Shown here: one piece after another, positions 33,839 through 41,984 of the stretch
How the letters are laid out: each line of letters begins with the position of its first letter
Position numbering within the stretch: the first letter of the stretch is position 1
The notes under the pieces: model-generated
Told to the model about the DNA's origin: nothing
The model's input: the letters and a program-made list of their open reading frames with translations, nothing else
Databases searched by the model: none
Program-made: the position numbers and the translations under genes
Assembly (NCBI GenBank): GCA_903847585.1
Contig: CAINEC010000193.1
Span: 1-52,506 of the forward strand
Origin: an uncultured Bacteroidota bacterium
Lineage (GTDB): Bacteria; Bacteroidota; Bacteroidia; AKYH767-A; OLB10
DNA length: 52,506 nucleotides
Direction: 5' to 3'

Positions 33839-34903
33839 TTATGGTAATTTATAGGAATGATAATCTTCAGGTGTATCAAAACTTTTTAGAAATGAATCAT
33901 CACTCAATTCAATCATTAGTGGATTGACCTGCTGCAAATACTTATTCAAGGATCTACCTCCTTCTGAATAAAATTTCTTTAATTGAGTTAGTGTTTGAAA
34001 CGAAAGGTAGCAAATCAACGGTTCTACAATATTGGGACGATCACTTTTTACAAATGCTACTTCATCAAAACCGTATCCTGCAAATTGCTTTAGAATATCA
34101 AGCTGAACTTTACCTAAGAGTGGATAATCACATCCGACTATAATCAAATCACTTTGCAATTTTTCAAATGCCGAAAGTATTCCGGTTAATGGACCTGCAT
34201 CGGCAAAATCTGAATGATCTGCAATTCTATCAATATCTACATTCTTATAATGATATTGCTTTTCATTGCATGATAAAAACACAGGTAACTTCATTTCATC
34301 AAAGTCAGAATACAAACGCTTGTATTGCTCTACTCCATCATACTTCAACAAGAACTTATCTGATTTCATACGACTACTTTCTCCTCCCGCTAATATCAAA
34401 GCATTTAAACTAACATCCAAATTGAATTCAACATCCAAATCTTCCTTTTTAATTACTGATGCATTTTTCAAATCAAACTTTGCAATTACCTCATTAACTA
34501 AATGCTCCCTTATAACAAGAATCAGTGTTCCTTCCTTTTTGTTTTCCCAATTTTCAAGTAAAATTTTTAACGAGTGATAATAACCTTGTTCTTTTAACTC
34601 TAGCGGACCTACTTCGTCGACAATTACAAATTCATTATCTAACGTTGATGCATCAACTAAAATAGCACAAGCTTTATTAAATACGTTTTTATCGAATGTA
34701 AACCTTCCGATAGAAATTTCATTTTCGTTATTGGCTATTTGAAGCGGGATTACTCTTTTCTCATTTAAAAAACAAATCATTCTTTGTCCGTTTACATCAG
34801 GACAAATAAATCCACCAATATTTGATTTACGAGAAAAGTGATTTAAAAGAGCTGTTGTTTTTCCACTCTGAACCGCTCCCGATAATATTAGAACTTTACT
34901 CAT
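33839..34903 (-). CDS. Fusion of a P-loop NTPase (THEP1/DUF2478-like) and MobA guanylyltransferase
   Basis: A 354-residue two-domain protein. The N-terminal half (about 1-165) is a P-loop NTPase with LILSGAVQSGKTTALL and a Walker B-like FVIVDEVGPLEL, most like THEP1/DUF2478 nucleoside triphosphatases. The C-terminal half is MobA, which joins GMP to molybdopterin: ALILAGGESSRMKSDKFLL (GTP site), ADAGPLTGILSAF and the metal-binding GCDYPLL. Each half has the length of a complete domain. The ATG at 34903 overlaps the membrane-protein gene by 8 bases. MobB is the NTPase usually partnered with MobA; here a different NTPase type appears fused to it. Confidence 0.85.
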   Translation of the reverse strand: MSKVLILSGAVQSGKTTALLNHFSRKSNIGGFICPDVNGQRMICFLNEKRVIPLQIANNENEISIGRFTFDKNVFNKACAILVDASTLDNEFVIVDEVGPLELKEQGYYHSLKILLENWENKKEGTLILVIREHLVNEVIAKFDLKNASVIKKEDLDVEFNLDVSLNALILAGGESSRMKSDKFLLKYDGVEQYKRLYSDFDEMKLPVFLSCNEKQYHYKNVDIDRIADHSDFADAGPLTGILSAFEKLQSDLIIVGCDYPLLGKVQLDILKQFAGYGFDEVAFVKSDRPNIVEPLICYLSFQTLTQLKKFYSEGGRSLNKYLQQVNPLMIELSDDSFLKSFDTPEDYHSYKLP

Positions 34904-35888
34904 TATCAGTTTTAACATCATTTAAAGATATTGCAACCATATATAGCACGAACATTTTAAATCGATAGACTCCATGATAATTCATATTCACATATTTTAT
35001 AACAGGCTTTACAGAATCCCTCAATTGAGCCACATTATTATTTAAATCGGATATTTCCTGCACCCTATTGCGAGATAAAAACTTGATTAGTTTAGTAGTC
35101 AATGGACCAACTACATAGTAAAACAACAACATAAAGAAAATAACTCTGAAAAAAAACTGACCGAATGGTAATTTCAAAAAAACACCCATCAACTCAATAG
35201 ACAATAAAATTGAAAGCAATCCAATCAGCAATCTTCGCTTTCTTCTTTTGCGATTTTGTTTAACGGGATGGCTAGTATCAGAAAATGAAATCATAGAAAA
35301 ATCAAGCGAAGAAACGGCATCTGGAATTTGACTAGCAAATCTTCCTATAATCAAACCTAAAACAAAATATACAGTTACATAGCTTAAGGCAATCCATTCG
35401 CTAAATGAAAAATCAGCAGGCAATTGGAATGTTTTTAATGTAGTTATAACGAAATCATCAACCGATTTCCAGAATGACATTCCAAAAAACAATACCGTTA
35501 AAAGTATTTTTTGAATGGCCGATTCAAGTAATGCTAATCCTCCGAATAGTATTGGAGCAGCCTTAAAATTTTTCGTGGTTGAAAAAATGAAAGCACCTAA
35601 CAATCCTTGAAAAGAAACAGCTATATAAGCAGGAAACGGAGAATGTGGACTAACTGCAGCTTTAATCATCAGGACCATTGCAGTTGCTTTTAAAATTGCT
35701 TTAAAACTATAATTTGAATAGCGCGCTATCAAAGAAATTAAAATCACTGCAAAGCCTCCAACAAAAATACCTGTAAAAGGAAATTTTGCAGCGTGCAATA
35801 TACCACCTAAGCCAGACTCATTTAACGCCCAAAGTGCAGTTAAACGATTTACAGCTCTGTGATTAAATTCGCCTTCTTCCTGATTCAT
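34896..35888 (-). CDS. Polytopic membrane protein upstream of mobA-fdhD, function unknown
   Basis: A 330-residue protein with about seven hydrophobic segments. The first half (FPFTGIFVGGFAVILIS, MVLMIKAAVSPHSPFPAYIAVSFQGLLGAF) has the length and Gly/Ala-rich small-residue pattern of an ECF-type substrate-binding membrane component. A basic cytoplasmic loop (KQNRKRRKRRLL) follows. No family name is certain. It is the first gene of the operon with NTPase-MobA and FdhD (8-base overlap), so transport of a cofactor precursor or metal for molybdenum enzymes is a reasonable guess, nothing more. Confidence 0.55.
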   Translation of the reverse strand: MNQEEGEFNHRAVNRLTALWALNESGLGGILHAAKFPFTGIFVGGFAVILISLIARYSNYSFKAILKATAMVLMIKAAVSPHSPFPAYIAVSFQGLLGAFIFSTTKNFKAAPILFGGLALLESAIQKILLTVLFFGMSFWKSVDDFVITTLKTFQLPADFSFSEWIALSYVTVYFVLGLIIGRFASQIPDAVSSLDFSMISFSDTSHPVKQNRKRRKRRLLIGLLSILLSIELMGVFLKLPFGQFFFRVIFFMLLFYYVVGPLTTKLIKFLSRNRVQEISDLNNNVAQLRDSVKPVIKYVNMNYHGVYRFKMFVLYMVAISLNDVKTDNE

Positions 35889-35899
35889 TACACTAAAAT

Positions 35900-35911
35900 A
35901 GCTAATTAGCT
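35900..35911. promoter_or_regulatory. Perfect 12-bp palindrome before the membrane-mobA-fdhD operon
   Basis: AGCTAATTAGCT is a perfect palindrome 11 bases before the first ATG at 35888. It could be an operator for the operon; no matching second copy was seen. Confidence 0.35.
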
Positions 35912-35940
35912 GTCATATGAAAAAGACAGTTAAAAAGAAA

Positions 35941-36498
35941 CTATCGAATTATCATTTTATAGGAGATTGATAAAGTAATAGGAAACAAATCACTTTTAAA
36001 TACTACTCCATAATTCTTCTTTAAGTAATCCATATAATTAGTTACTTCATTACTTCGAAATGGATAATAAACAGCAAAAGACCAATAGGTATGACTAGTA
36101 CCTAGTGCCTTGGAATCAAAACCAAATCCTAGTGATGGGCCATAAAATAATTTATTCTTTTCACTTAGATTTTTAATTTTTATAGCAGCATTATATCCGT
36201 AAATAGCGGTGAAAAATGGTGTTCGTTTAGACAGTGTTTCGCCTTTTAAAAAACGATATTTTACACCAGCATTATATCCAATGCCTGCAAGCGCATATCC
36301 CAAACCTCCCTGAAATCCTAGTCTATTAGTAGCATAATACGTTAAATTGGCTCCTATTCCACCAAGGTCTTGACCGAAACCAAGTCCAACAGTAAAGACA
36401 TCAGCAGGTTCATCTTTGAAAGGAATTGTTGAAACGGTATCTGATTGTGCAAATGCAAATACAGGAGTAAAAAGCAAAAGAAACAGTATTTTTTTCAT
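35941..36498 (-). CDS. Outer-membrane beta-barrel protein
   Basis: A 185-residue exported protein. MKKILFLLLFTPVFAFAQ is a clear signal peptide (start at the ATG at 36498; a second ATG 9 bases earlier is less likely). The mature part alternates polar and aromatic residues (VFTVGLGFGQDLGGIGANLTYYATNRLGFQGGLGY, then YKMIIR at the end), fitting a small 8- to 10-strand barrel or porin-like fold. No specific family or partner was recognised. Confidence 0.65.
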   Translation of the reverse strand: MKKILFLLLFTPVFAFAQSDTVSTIPFKDEPADVFTVGLGFGQDLGGIGANLTYYATNRLGFQGGLGYALAGIGYNAGVKYRFLKGETLSKRTPFFTAIYGYNAAIKIKNLSEKNKLFYGPSLGFGFDSKALGTSHTYWSFAVYYPFRSNEVTNYMDYLKKNYGVVFKSDLFPITLSISYKMIIR

Positions 36499-36530
36499 CG
36501 CTAACAAAAGTAACGATATTAATTGACTAT

Positions 36531-37115
36531 TTAATCGTCAATTTTCACGTGTCCCCAATTCTCTCCCGACTTAATTCTGTACAGCTGCATTTCGCTAATA
36601 CCGAATTGCTTTGCGAGCATCTTCAATCGTGTTTTACGATTAGGATCAAATATTTTTTTCTTCAGCAAACGCACCTTAGTTTCAGTAAGCTTTGCTCCAT
36701 CACGTTTTTTATTTAACTCAACCAACTTACGCATCGCCTCTTTTACTGCAGGGCTTTCTTTCTTAAATTGAATACTTTCCTCGCGGGTAGCCCACTTAAG
36801 ATTTTTGTAGTGATTGTTAGACTTATTACGGTCTAAGTGGATAACATAATTATGTTCTGTAGTTGGCTTATCTAAAAATTTATCCGCAACGAGGTTGTGA
36901 ATCATTTTAGAAAAGTACCGTATTTTGGCACCAGCATATAGCTTGTACCTAAATGTAGTATATCCTTCTACTTTCCCTGGTTTAATTATTCTGCCATCTT
37001 TAATAGCCTCTGAATAACTAACCAAGCGTCCATAATTTGATATCGCATAATTGTATCGAAGCTTATGATCTACATCAATCTGCTCCCATTTTTCACCTGG
37101 ATAATTTCTAAACAT
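36531..37115 (-). CDS. Free-standing NUMOD4-HNH endonuclease
   Basis: A 194-residue homing-type nuclease. NUMOD4 at the N-terminus: GEKWEQIDVDHKLRYNYAISNYGRLVSY. An HNH_3 core: YVIHLDRNKSNNHYKNLKWATREESIQ, with the His, Asp and Asn residues in place. The C-terminal third (LTETKVRLLKKKIFD then KMLAKQFGISEMQLYRIKSG) looks like a DNA-binding HTH. No intron or interrupted gene surrounds it, so it is a stand-alone chromosomal copy, which is common in Bacteroidota. It is probably a selfish gene whose target is unknown. Confidence 0.87.
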   Translation of the reverse strand: MFRNYPGEKWEQIDVDHKLRYNYAISNYGRLVSYSEAIKDGRIIKPGKVEGYTTFRYKLYAGAKIRYFSKMIHNLVADKFLDKPTTEHNYVIHLDRNKSNNHYKNLKWATREESIQFKKESPAVKEAMRKLVELNKKRDGAKLTETKVRLLKKKIFDPNRKTRLKMLAKQFGISEMQLYRIKSGENWGHVKIDD

Positions 37116-37219
37116 AATTACTATTAATCGACATTACCCCCGTAAGTCGAATACTTAGTGTAACTTATTGTATATGGAGTGCTAAAATAAACGAAGGTTT
37201 ATTAAAAAACAAGTCTGTT

Positions 37220-37234
37220 TGTCATTAAATGACA
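37220..37234. promoter_or_regulatory. Perfect palindrome upstream of the HNH gene
   Basis: TGTCATT-A-AATGACA is a 7+1+7 perfect palindrome, about 105 bases before the HNH start at 37115. A TAACTTTG (minus strand, 37279-37286) -7-like element lies further upstream. It could be an operator or the nuclease's own recognition site. Confidence 0.35.
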
Positions 37235-37341
37235 TATAAAATTGATAAAAAAAATATTCAATATTGGTAAAACAGTGGCAAAGTTATTATTTTACGAATG
37301 AGATAAAAAATTAAACATTTGCCCCTAACAAACCGAAAAAA

Positions 37342-37824
37342 TTATTGAGAATCTGCACTATATCCGTACACTGCAGGATTTTTCCCGCCCATTGGTCTTA
37401 CGTAAGCTGATAATTGCCCCCTGTGATGAATGATATCAAAAAAGAAAAACCACATCATTTGGCTACGCTTTAACGTTATGAAAGGGTTAGTATTTATAGT
37501 TAATTCTACATCCTCATTTTCCCATTGATCATCGCTCAATGAAATTAGAATTTGCATTAACTCATCGGACTTATTCTGATAAGCTGCTGCTGCTTCTTCG
37601 ACATTTGAAAAATTATAGGTAAGCGTTTCATCACACGATCCTGATGATGCAATTGTTACCAAATCCACGGCATGTCCGACCAAATGCTCGACAATTTCAT
37701 ATGCCGTACGATTGATATCATGTGGCTTATAGTCCAATTTATCATTAGGCAATGCTTTAAAGATACTTACTGTAGCGTTTAGTTCATTATTCCAGCAGGC
37801 TTTGAAGAATTCAAGATTTGACAT
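37342..37824 (-). CDS. DinB-like metal-dependent hydrolase/transferase
   Basis: A 160-residue four-helix-bundle protein of the DinB/YfiT superfamily. The His ligands sit in YEIVEHLVGHAVDL (about residues 43-56) and DIIHHRGQLSAYVRPMGG. The phrase DIIHHRGQLSAY and the following PxGGKxPxxYGYS end are typical. Members use Ni or Zn and often act as thiol S-transferases; the substrate here is unknown. It stands alone with a TATATTTG promoter. Confidence 0.88.
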   Translation of the reverse strand: MSNLEFFKACWNNELNATVSIFKALPNDKLDYKPHDINRTAYEIVEHLVGHAVDLVTIASSGSCDETLTYNFSNVEEAAAAYQNKSDELMQILISLSDDQWENEDVELTINTNPFITLKRSQMMWFFFFDIIHHRGQLSAYVRPMGGKNPAVYGYSADSQ

Positions 37825-37845
37825 AGTAATTTAGTTTTATTGTTT

Positions 37846-37853
37846 CAAATATA
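37846..37853 (-). promoter_or_regulatory. Candidate -7 promoter element of the DinB-like gene
   Basis: The minus strand reads TATATTTG, a perfect TAnnTTTG match, 21 bases before the ATG at 37824. Confidence 0.45.
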
Positions 37854-37950
37854 CTTATAACAGCTTTAAATCACTATATGATATTCGTTAGTAAAAGAGA
37901 TTTATCGTTATGCTAAATCATTTTATTTAAATTAGTGGCTTGAAAAAGTT

Positions 37951-38964
37951 ATGGAAAGTAAAAATATCGACCGATTAAACATACTTCTGATAGTAATCTC
38001 TTTGCTATTGGCCTACAAGATTCCATTCGAGTTGTTCTTGTTTTCATATGCGTTTTTAGGCCCTTTACACTATCTCACAGAAATAAACTGGCTGAAAGAA
38101 AGAAACTACTTTATTAAAACGAAAGATTGGATCTGGACATTTGTACTATTTGGAATAGTCATATCCGTTCCACTTTTACTATCTCTACCATGGTTTAAAT
38201 TTATCTATGATATCGAAATTGTAAAGAACTTTCTGAAAGAGCTAAACACCTCCTCTAATGTTATTCTATTAACTGCTTTATTCTTCTCAATAGGATTAGT
38301 ATTCTTAAAAGAGCTAAAGTATACACTTCCTTTCCTTATTATAAGCTTGTTGGTATCCTACTTCATTTTAAAATACATTTCATTCTCAATTGTACTAGTA
38401 AGTGTTTTCCTGCCAACTATTATTCATGTGTATCTGTTTACACTTTTATTCATGTTGTTTGGAGCGATCAAATCGAAAAGCACACCTGGCTATATCGGTG
38501 TAGCATTACTTGCGTTAATTCCTCTTGTTATCACCTTCGGAAATGTCCATCCTGAACAATACATCTTAAGTCAGCATACGCAAGACAACTTTATTGCCAG
38601 TGGATTTCACTCACTAAACTTTTCTCTTGCAGATTTATTAAAAAATTCGAAAGAAGAATCTTTTTCTTTGTTATCCATTCTAGGAATTAAAATTCAGATT
38701 TTTATTGCATTTGCTTACACCTACCACTATTTAAATTGGTTTTCCAAAACTTCAATCATAGGATGGCATAAGGGCACTTCTAAGACACGATTAGTATCTA
38801 TAGCTATAATATGGCTAGCGAGTATTTCATTTTACTTATATGATTACAGAACCGGCATTATCGTATTGTTCTTCTTAAGCTTCCTGCATGTATTCTTGGA
38901 GTTTCCATTAAATGTAGTCTCTGTAAAAGGGATAGCTGAAAGCCTCTTCAAAAAGCAGAAATAA
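37951..38964 (+). CDS. Polytopic membrane protein with intramembrane histidines, function unknown
   Basis: A 337-residue protein with about eight hydrophobic segments. His40 (LGPLHYLTEINWL), His159 (PTIIHVYLF), His259 (YTYHYLNWF), His273 (GWHKG) and His313 (SFLHVFLEFPLN) lie in or at the ends of membrane segments, with acidic and Trp/Asn residues nearby. This arrangement is reminiscent of membrane di-iron enzymes or of the Brp/Blh carotene dioxygenase fold, but I cannot confirm homology. The ATG at 37951 is preceded by a short AT-rich leader. No neighbour indicates its role. Confidence 0.55.
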   Translation: MESKNIDRLNILLIVISLLLAYKIPFELFLFSYAFLGPLHYLTEINWLKERNYFIKTKDWIWTFVLFGIVISVPLLLSLPWFKFIYDIEIVKNFLKELNTSSNVILLTALFFSIGLVFLKELKYTLPFLIISLLVSYFILKYISFSIVLVSVFLPTIIHVYLFTLLFMLFGAIKSKSTPGYIGVALLALIPLVITFGNVHPEQYILSQHTQDNFIASGFHSLNFSLADLLKNSKEESFSLLSILGIKIQIFIAFAYTYHYLNWFSKTSIIGWHKGTSKTRLVSIAIIWLASISFYLYDYRTGIIVLFFLSFLHVFLEFPLNVVSVKGIAESLFKKQK

Positions 38965-38966
38965 CA

Positions 38967-39284
38967 TTATAAATTTTCTATTACGACATTAAAATCATTG
39001 CCAATTTGGCTCTGATAAAAACACTCTTTCTCTTCTGTCCAGTTGCGTATAGTCGCAAAAATATTCTTTGAATTATTATTTGAGGGCTTTAAGAATAGCA
39101 ACATCAATAATGGAATATCCTCCTCAATAAAATAGTCTTTATCTGTATCATATTCGATAAACGCTTCGGACAATTGTGACTTATTTGAAATCTTTATTAC
39201 CGAAAGCAGCTTAGCTGATGATACGGCATGCTGTCCATCTTGCTCTAATAATTTACGAAATGTTTTTTTGAATAAAATCTCCAT
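38967..39284 (-). CDS. Hypothetical small protein
   Basis: A 105-residue soluble protein not recognised. It is acidic (YDTDKDYFIEEDIP) with a hydrophobic stretch LLMLLFLKP and no signal peptide. It is convergent with the preceding membrane-protein gene (2-base gap) and lies just downstream of a strong terminator, so it needs its own promoter, which is not obvious. Confidence 0.5.
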   Translation of the reverse strand: MEILFKKTFRKLLEQDGQHAVSSAKLLSVIKISNKSQLSEAFIEYDTDKDYFIEEDIPLLMLLFLKPSNNNSKNIFATIRNWTEEKECFYQSQIGNDFNVVIENL

Positions 39285-39298
39285 TGGTATATAAATTA

Positions 39299-39331
39299 AA
39301 AAGCCCTATAGTAAAATACTATAGGGCTTTT
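39299..39331 (-). terminator. Strong terminator downstream of the Omp28-like gene
   Basis: A perfect 15-bp stem (AAAAGCCCTATAGTA / TACTATAGGGCTTTT) with a 3-base loop and a U-run on the minus strand, 15 bases past the stop at 39347. It is symmetric, so it could also stop + strand transcription. Confidence 0.9.
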
Positions 39332-39346
39332 ATAAATTGGTATTAA

Positions 39347-40174
39347 TTACTTAACAACATTCGAGTTTACTATCTGAGCAGGAGAACCACCCATCTTCCA
39401 AAGAATTCCAATAACTTTTAAGTTATTCTTATTCCAAGCTGGTTTTAAATACATTTTGTAAGTATTAGAAAACTCTTGATCTAAAGCGATTGCATCACCA
39501 CCATTATTAATTTCTGTACCATAATAAACAGTAGCATTAGAAGTTCTTACTAAGTTACGATACTCATAGTTAGAGTTCGTACCTGAACTAGTAGATTGGG
39601 ATGTAAATAATTTATCTTCTACAACATAAACTGCTAAACGGTAATCAGAACCTGCAGCTATATCGCTAAAGAATTTTACTTTCGTATCTACAGCGATAGA
39701 GTCACCTGAGATACTTTTTCTTAATGCGATACCAGCGATAACAGTTCCATTAGCAAACGTAGTTGCCTTATTAACTGCACCAGAATAATTGCTAGATACA
39801 CTTGTAGTTACGCTTTGCTTGGTAGTGTTAACAGCCATTGAAGGAATTGCATTTGCACTTGCAAATACACCTGTATTGAAAACATTCCACATTCCTTGTC
39901 CTGTTGACCAGTTCAAAGAAGAATTGTTTGAACTTGTATTGATTTTCATTCCTGTTAACAATGTTCCTTCTTGCTTTAAACAGCTATCTAAAGTTGGACC
40001 ACCGTAAGTACCACATGGAGGACACCAGTCTTCTCCAAAGTAAATTACTGCTGCTCTGTTTTTCTTTTCTACTGTTAATGTTGTAGAACCACTAGAACTA
40101 GGCGCAGTATCATCTTTCTTACAAGCATTGAATAAAATGCTTACACATGCTAATGCTAAAACTAATTTTTTCAT
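39347..40174 (-). CDS. Omp28-related lipoprotein with thioredoxin-like CPPC motif
   Basis: A 275-residue exported lipoprotein. The signal ends in SILFNACKKDD, giving a lipid-modified Cys18 and a Ser/Thr-rich linker. Next is a thioredoxin-like segment AVIYFGEDWCPPCGTYGGP and a beta-rich C-terminal domain, as in Omp28-family outer-membrane proteins of Bacteroidota. The CPPC suggests possible redox activity. It is followed by a strong terminator and lies 44 bases downstream of the LURP-one-like gene. Confidence 0.8.
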   Translation of the reverse strand: MKKLVLALACVSILFNACKKDDTAPSSSGSTTLTVEKKNRAAVIYFGEDWCPPCGTYGGPTLDSCLKQEGTLLTGMKINTSSNNSSLNWSTGQGMWNVFNTGVFASANAIPSMAVNTTKQSVTTSVSSNYSGAVNKATTFANGTVIAGIALRKSISGDSIAVDTKVKFFSDIAAGSDYRLAVYVVEDKLFTSQSTSSGTNSNYEYRNLVRTSNATVYYGTEINNGGDAIALDQEFSNTYKMYLKPAWNKNNLKVIGILWKMGGSPAQIVNSNVVK

Positions 40175-40218
40175 TTGGGTTTTGGTTTTGGGTTTAATGA
40201 TTGTAGTTTATTAATTTT

Positions 40219-40809
40219 TTATTTGCTTTCTTTTAAGACCATATCGATGGTAATTGCCGAAGATAAGATAGCAATTTTACGCAAATTATCTTTTATTTCC
40301 GAATTTAATGTCACATTATATTTATCGGCAGAGGTAAAAATCTCTTGCATTGCACCCGCCCACTTCTTATCTATTTTACCAATAGACTGTTGGTTGGAGT
40401 CTAAAATTTCAAAATTCCAAGCCTTCCAATCGCCTTTAATTATCGCTATTTCTTGTCCATTACTATCTGAAATAATAAACTCAGGCTTGAAGAATTTGAA
40501 CTTTTGTTTAATTGAACCAGCTATATTTCCACTTCCATCAGAAATGGTAATTTTCGACATCCAAAATGTCCATCCTCGGGCAATACTAGCTTGCACATTA
40601 CCATCCATATCTTTAATTTCCAATAAAAATGGAAGCATTGCCTTATTAAGTATCATTCTTAATATTTTTTGTCCGATTGTCAATTTCTGACAAACAGCTC
40701 CAATATTTACTCCCATATCATCATAAAGTTGATAGGTATTTTCGAACTTAAAGAAGTTCACATTTTCATCGATGAAATAACTGTTCGAACGGAAGTAGTT
40801 GCTTTGCAT
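40219..40809 (-). CDS. LURP-one/scramblase-related (Tubby-like) protein
   Basis: A 196-residue protein with repeated strands ending in a buried C-terminal helix: SYFIDENVNFFKFENTYQLYD, FLLEIKDMDGNVQASIARG, ISDGSGNIAGSIKQK, FEILDSNQQSIGKIDKKW. This pattern matches LURP-one-related/phospholipid-scramblase-like Tubby barrels (role in bacteria unknown). The ATG at 40809 (MQSNYF) is chosen because the preceding 16 in-frame residues overlap the nuclease gene's end and are not family-like. No signal peptide is present. Confidence 0.75.
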   Translation of the reverse strand: MQSNYFRSNSYFIDENVNFFKFENTYQLYDDMGVNIGAVCQKLTIGQKILRMILNKAMLPFLLEIKDMDGNVQASIARGWTFWMSKITISDGSGNIAGSIKQKFKFFKPEFIISDSNGQEIAIIKGDWKAWNFEILDSNQQSIGKIDKKWAGAMQEIFTSADKYNVTLNSEIKDNLRKIAILSSAITIDMVLKESK

Positions 40810-40832
40810 AGTATAGTATTTGGTTTGTTGTC

Positions 40833-41966
40833 TTAATTTCCGCCGTGCTGATAACAATAACCATTGGAACTGCGTGTCATTCTACGACAACGAGCACCTT
40901 TCTTTGTTGTTCCATTGCATTGCGTTGATGTTTCGCTACGGGTACCAACATTTTGACGCTCACTGCTCCCGCTCCCCGATTGAGATTGGTGAAGATAGCA
41001 AAATCCGCTGGGATCGGTAGTTGTTTTTCTACAACGTGCTCCCGCCTTCGTAGTACCATTACATTGCACCGAGGCTCCAGTTTCTTTCTTGCTCCCACCT
41101 GAATGACTAGAAACAGAATTGGTCCAATCCCAACATGGCAAACATAATCTTGCCTCCACTGCATTTTCCGACTTATCAGGCAATCGCGGAAAAAAATCAA
41201 TTCCTGTAAATCGTTCTACGCTATCAATTGAAACAGCATATTCCTGCAAATTTCCAGAAGCGCCTTCATTACGCATAATAAAACCGATTCCCTGTAAATG
41301 CGCGCTATGGTAATCCAGGATGACTTTGTAATAATACTTAGGTACTGCCAAGCCGTTAGTAGCTGTTATATTACCTTCTGATAAAACTGGACCTGTAACA
41401 ATATAAATAGATTGATATAAAACTGCCCAATTTCGAATTTTCTCTTCCAGCTTTTTCCAAATACCTCGATTAAAAGAAGGATCTTGAGGCGACATATTGC
41501 TATAGTAGAAAGACTCTAACATAGTCTCTTCGCTATAGCTCATATCACCGGCAGGAGCTAAATGACCACGATCATATCCCGAACCTTTATAATCAATATC
41601 AGAAGCAGAGCCTGTTTTAACTTCAGGATCTTTAAAGAACTTATTACTCCTTTCAAATTGCTTCACCGTTTCCTCAGCTGTTAATTCATAGGCAACCCAT
41701 GAAGCTTGTTCATATTTCTCTACGTAATCGAGCGTGTAAGCGAGATGCTCCACGATTTGATCTCCAGGACGAATAGTTGGTATCTCTAGTCTAGGAATTA
41801 ATGAATCGGGAGGCGTGCTTTCAAATGCACATGGCTTAAAATATGGAGAATTGGGGTCGTTTAAATTAACAACCTCTCTTCCAAAATTTCTATCATAATA
41901 TCGCTGACCGAAGAGTCCAACCGCGAAACAAAGCAAGGCCAATAAAATAATATGCGATTTTTTCAT
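40833..41966 (-). CDS. DNA/RNA non-specific endonuclease with two C-terminal zinc-knuckle repeats
   Basis: A 377-residue exported nuclease. The N-terminal hydrophobic segment (4-20) serves as a signal or anchor. The beta-beta-alpha-metal domain has GYDRGHLAPAGDMS (residues 130-143, His135 the general base) and Asn157 in YYSNMSPQDPSFNRG as the Mg ligand. Two copies of a Cys3His motif follow: Cys302-Cys312-Cys323-His326 and Cys350-Cys360-Cys371-His374, each in CNGTTKxGARC...CYxH, the DUF5763 type. Ser/Gly-rich linkers separate the parts. It is probably a secreted or periplasmic nuclease for DNA scavenging or defence. Confidence 0.9.
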   Translation of the reverse strand: MKKSHIILLALLCFAVGLFGQRYYDRNFGREVVNLNDPNSPYFKPCAFESTPPDSLIPRLEIPTIRPGDQIVEHLAYTLDYVEKYEQASWVAYELTAEETVKQFERSNKFFKDPEVKTGSASDIDYKGSGYDRGHLAPAGDMSYSEETMLESFYYSNMSPQDPSFNRGIWKKLEEKIRNWAVLYQSIYIVTGPVLSEGNITATNGLAVPKYYYKVILDYHSAHLQGIGFIMRNEGASGNLQEYAVSIDSVERFTGIDFFPRLPDKSENAVEARLCLPCWDWTNSVSSHSGGSKKETGASVQCNGTTKAGARCRKTTTDPSGFCYLHQSQSGSGSSERQNVGTRSETSTQCNGTTKKGARCRRMTRSSNGYCYQHGGN

Positions 41967-41984
41967 ACTCTAAAATATATAAAA

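Noticed and set aside
39299-39331. Long palindrome as a mobile-element end
   Set aside because: Its place after a stop codon and its flanking U-run make it an ordinary terminator.
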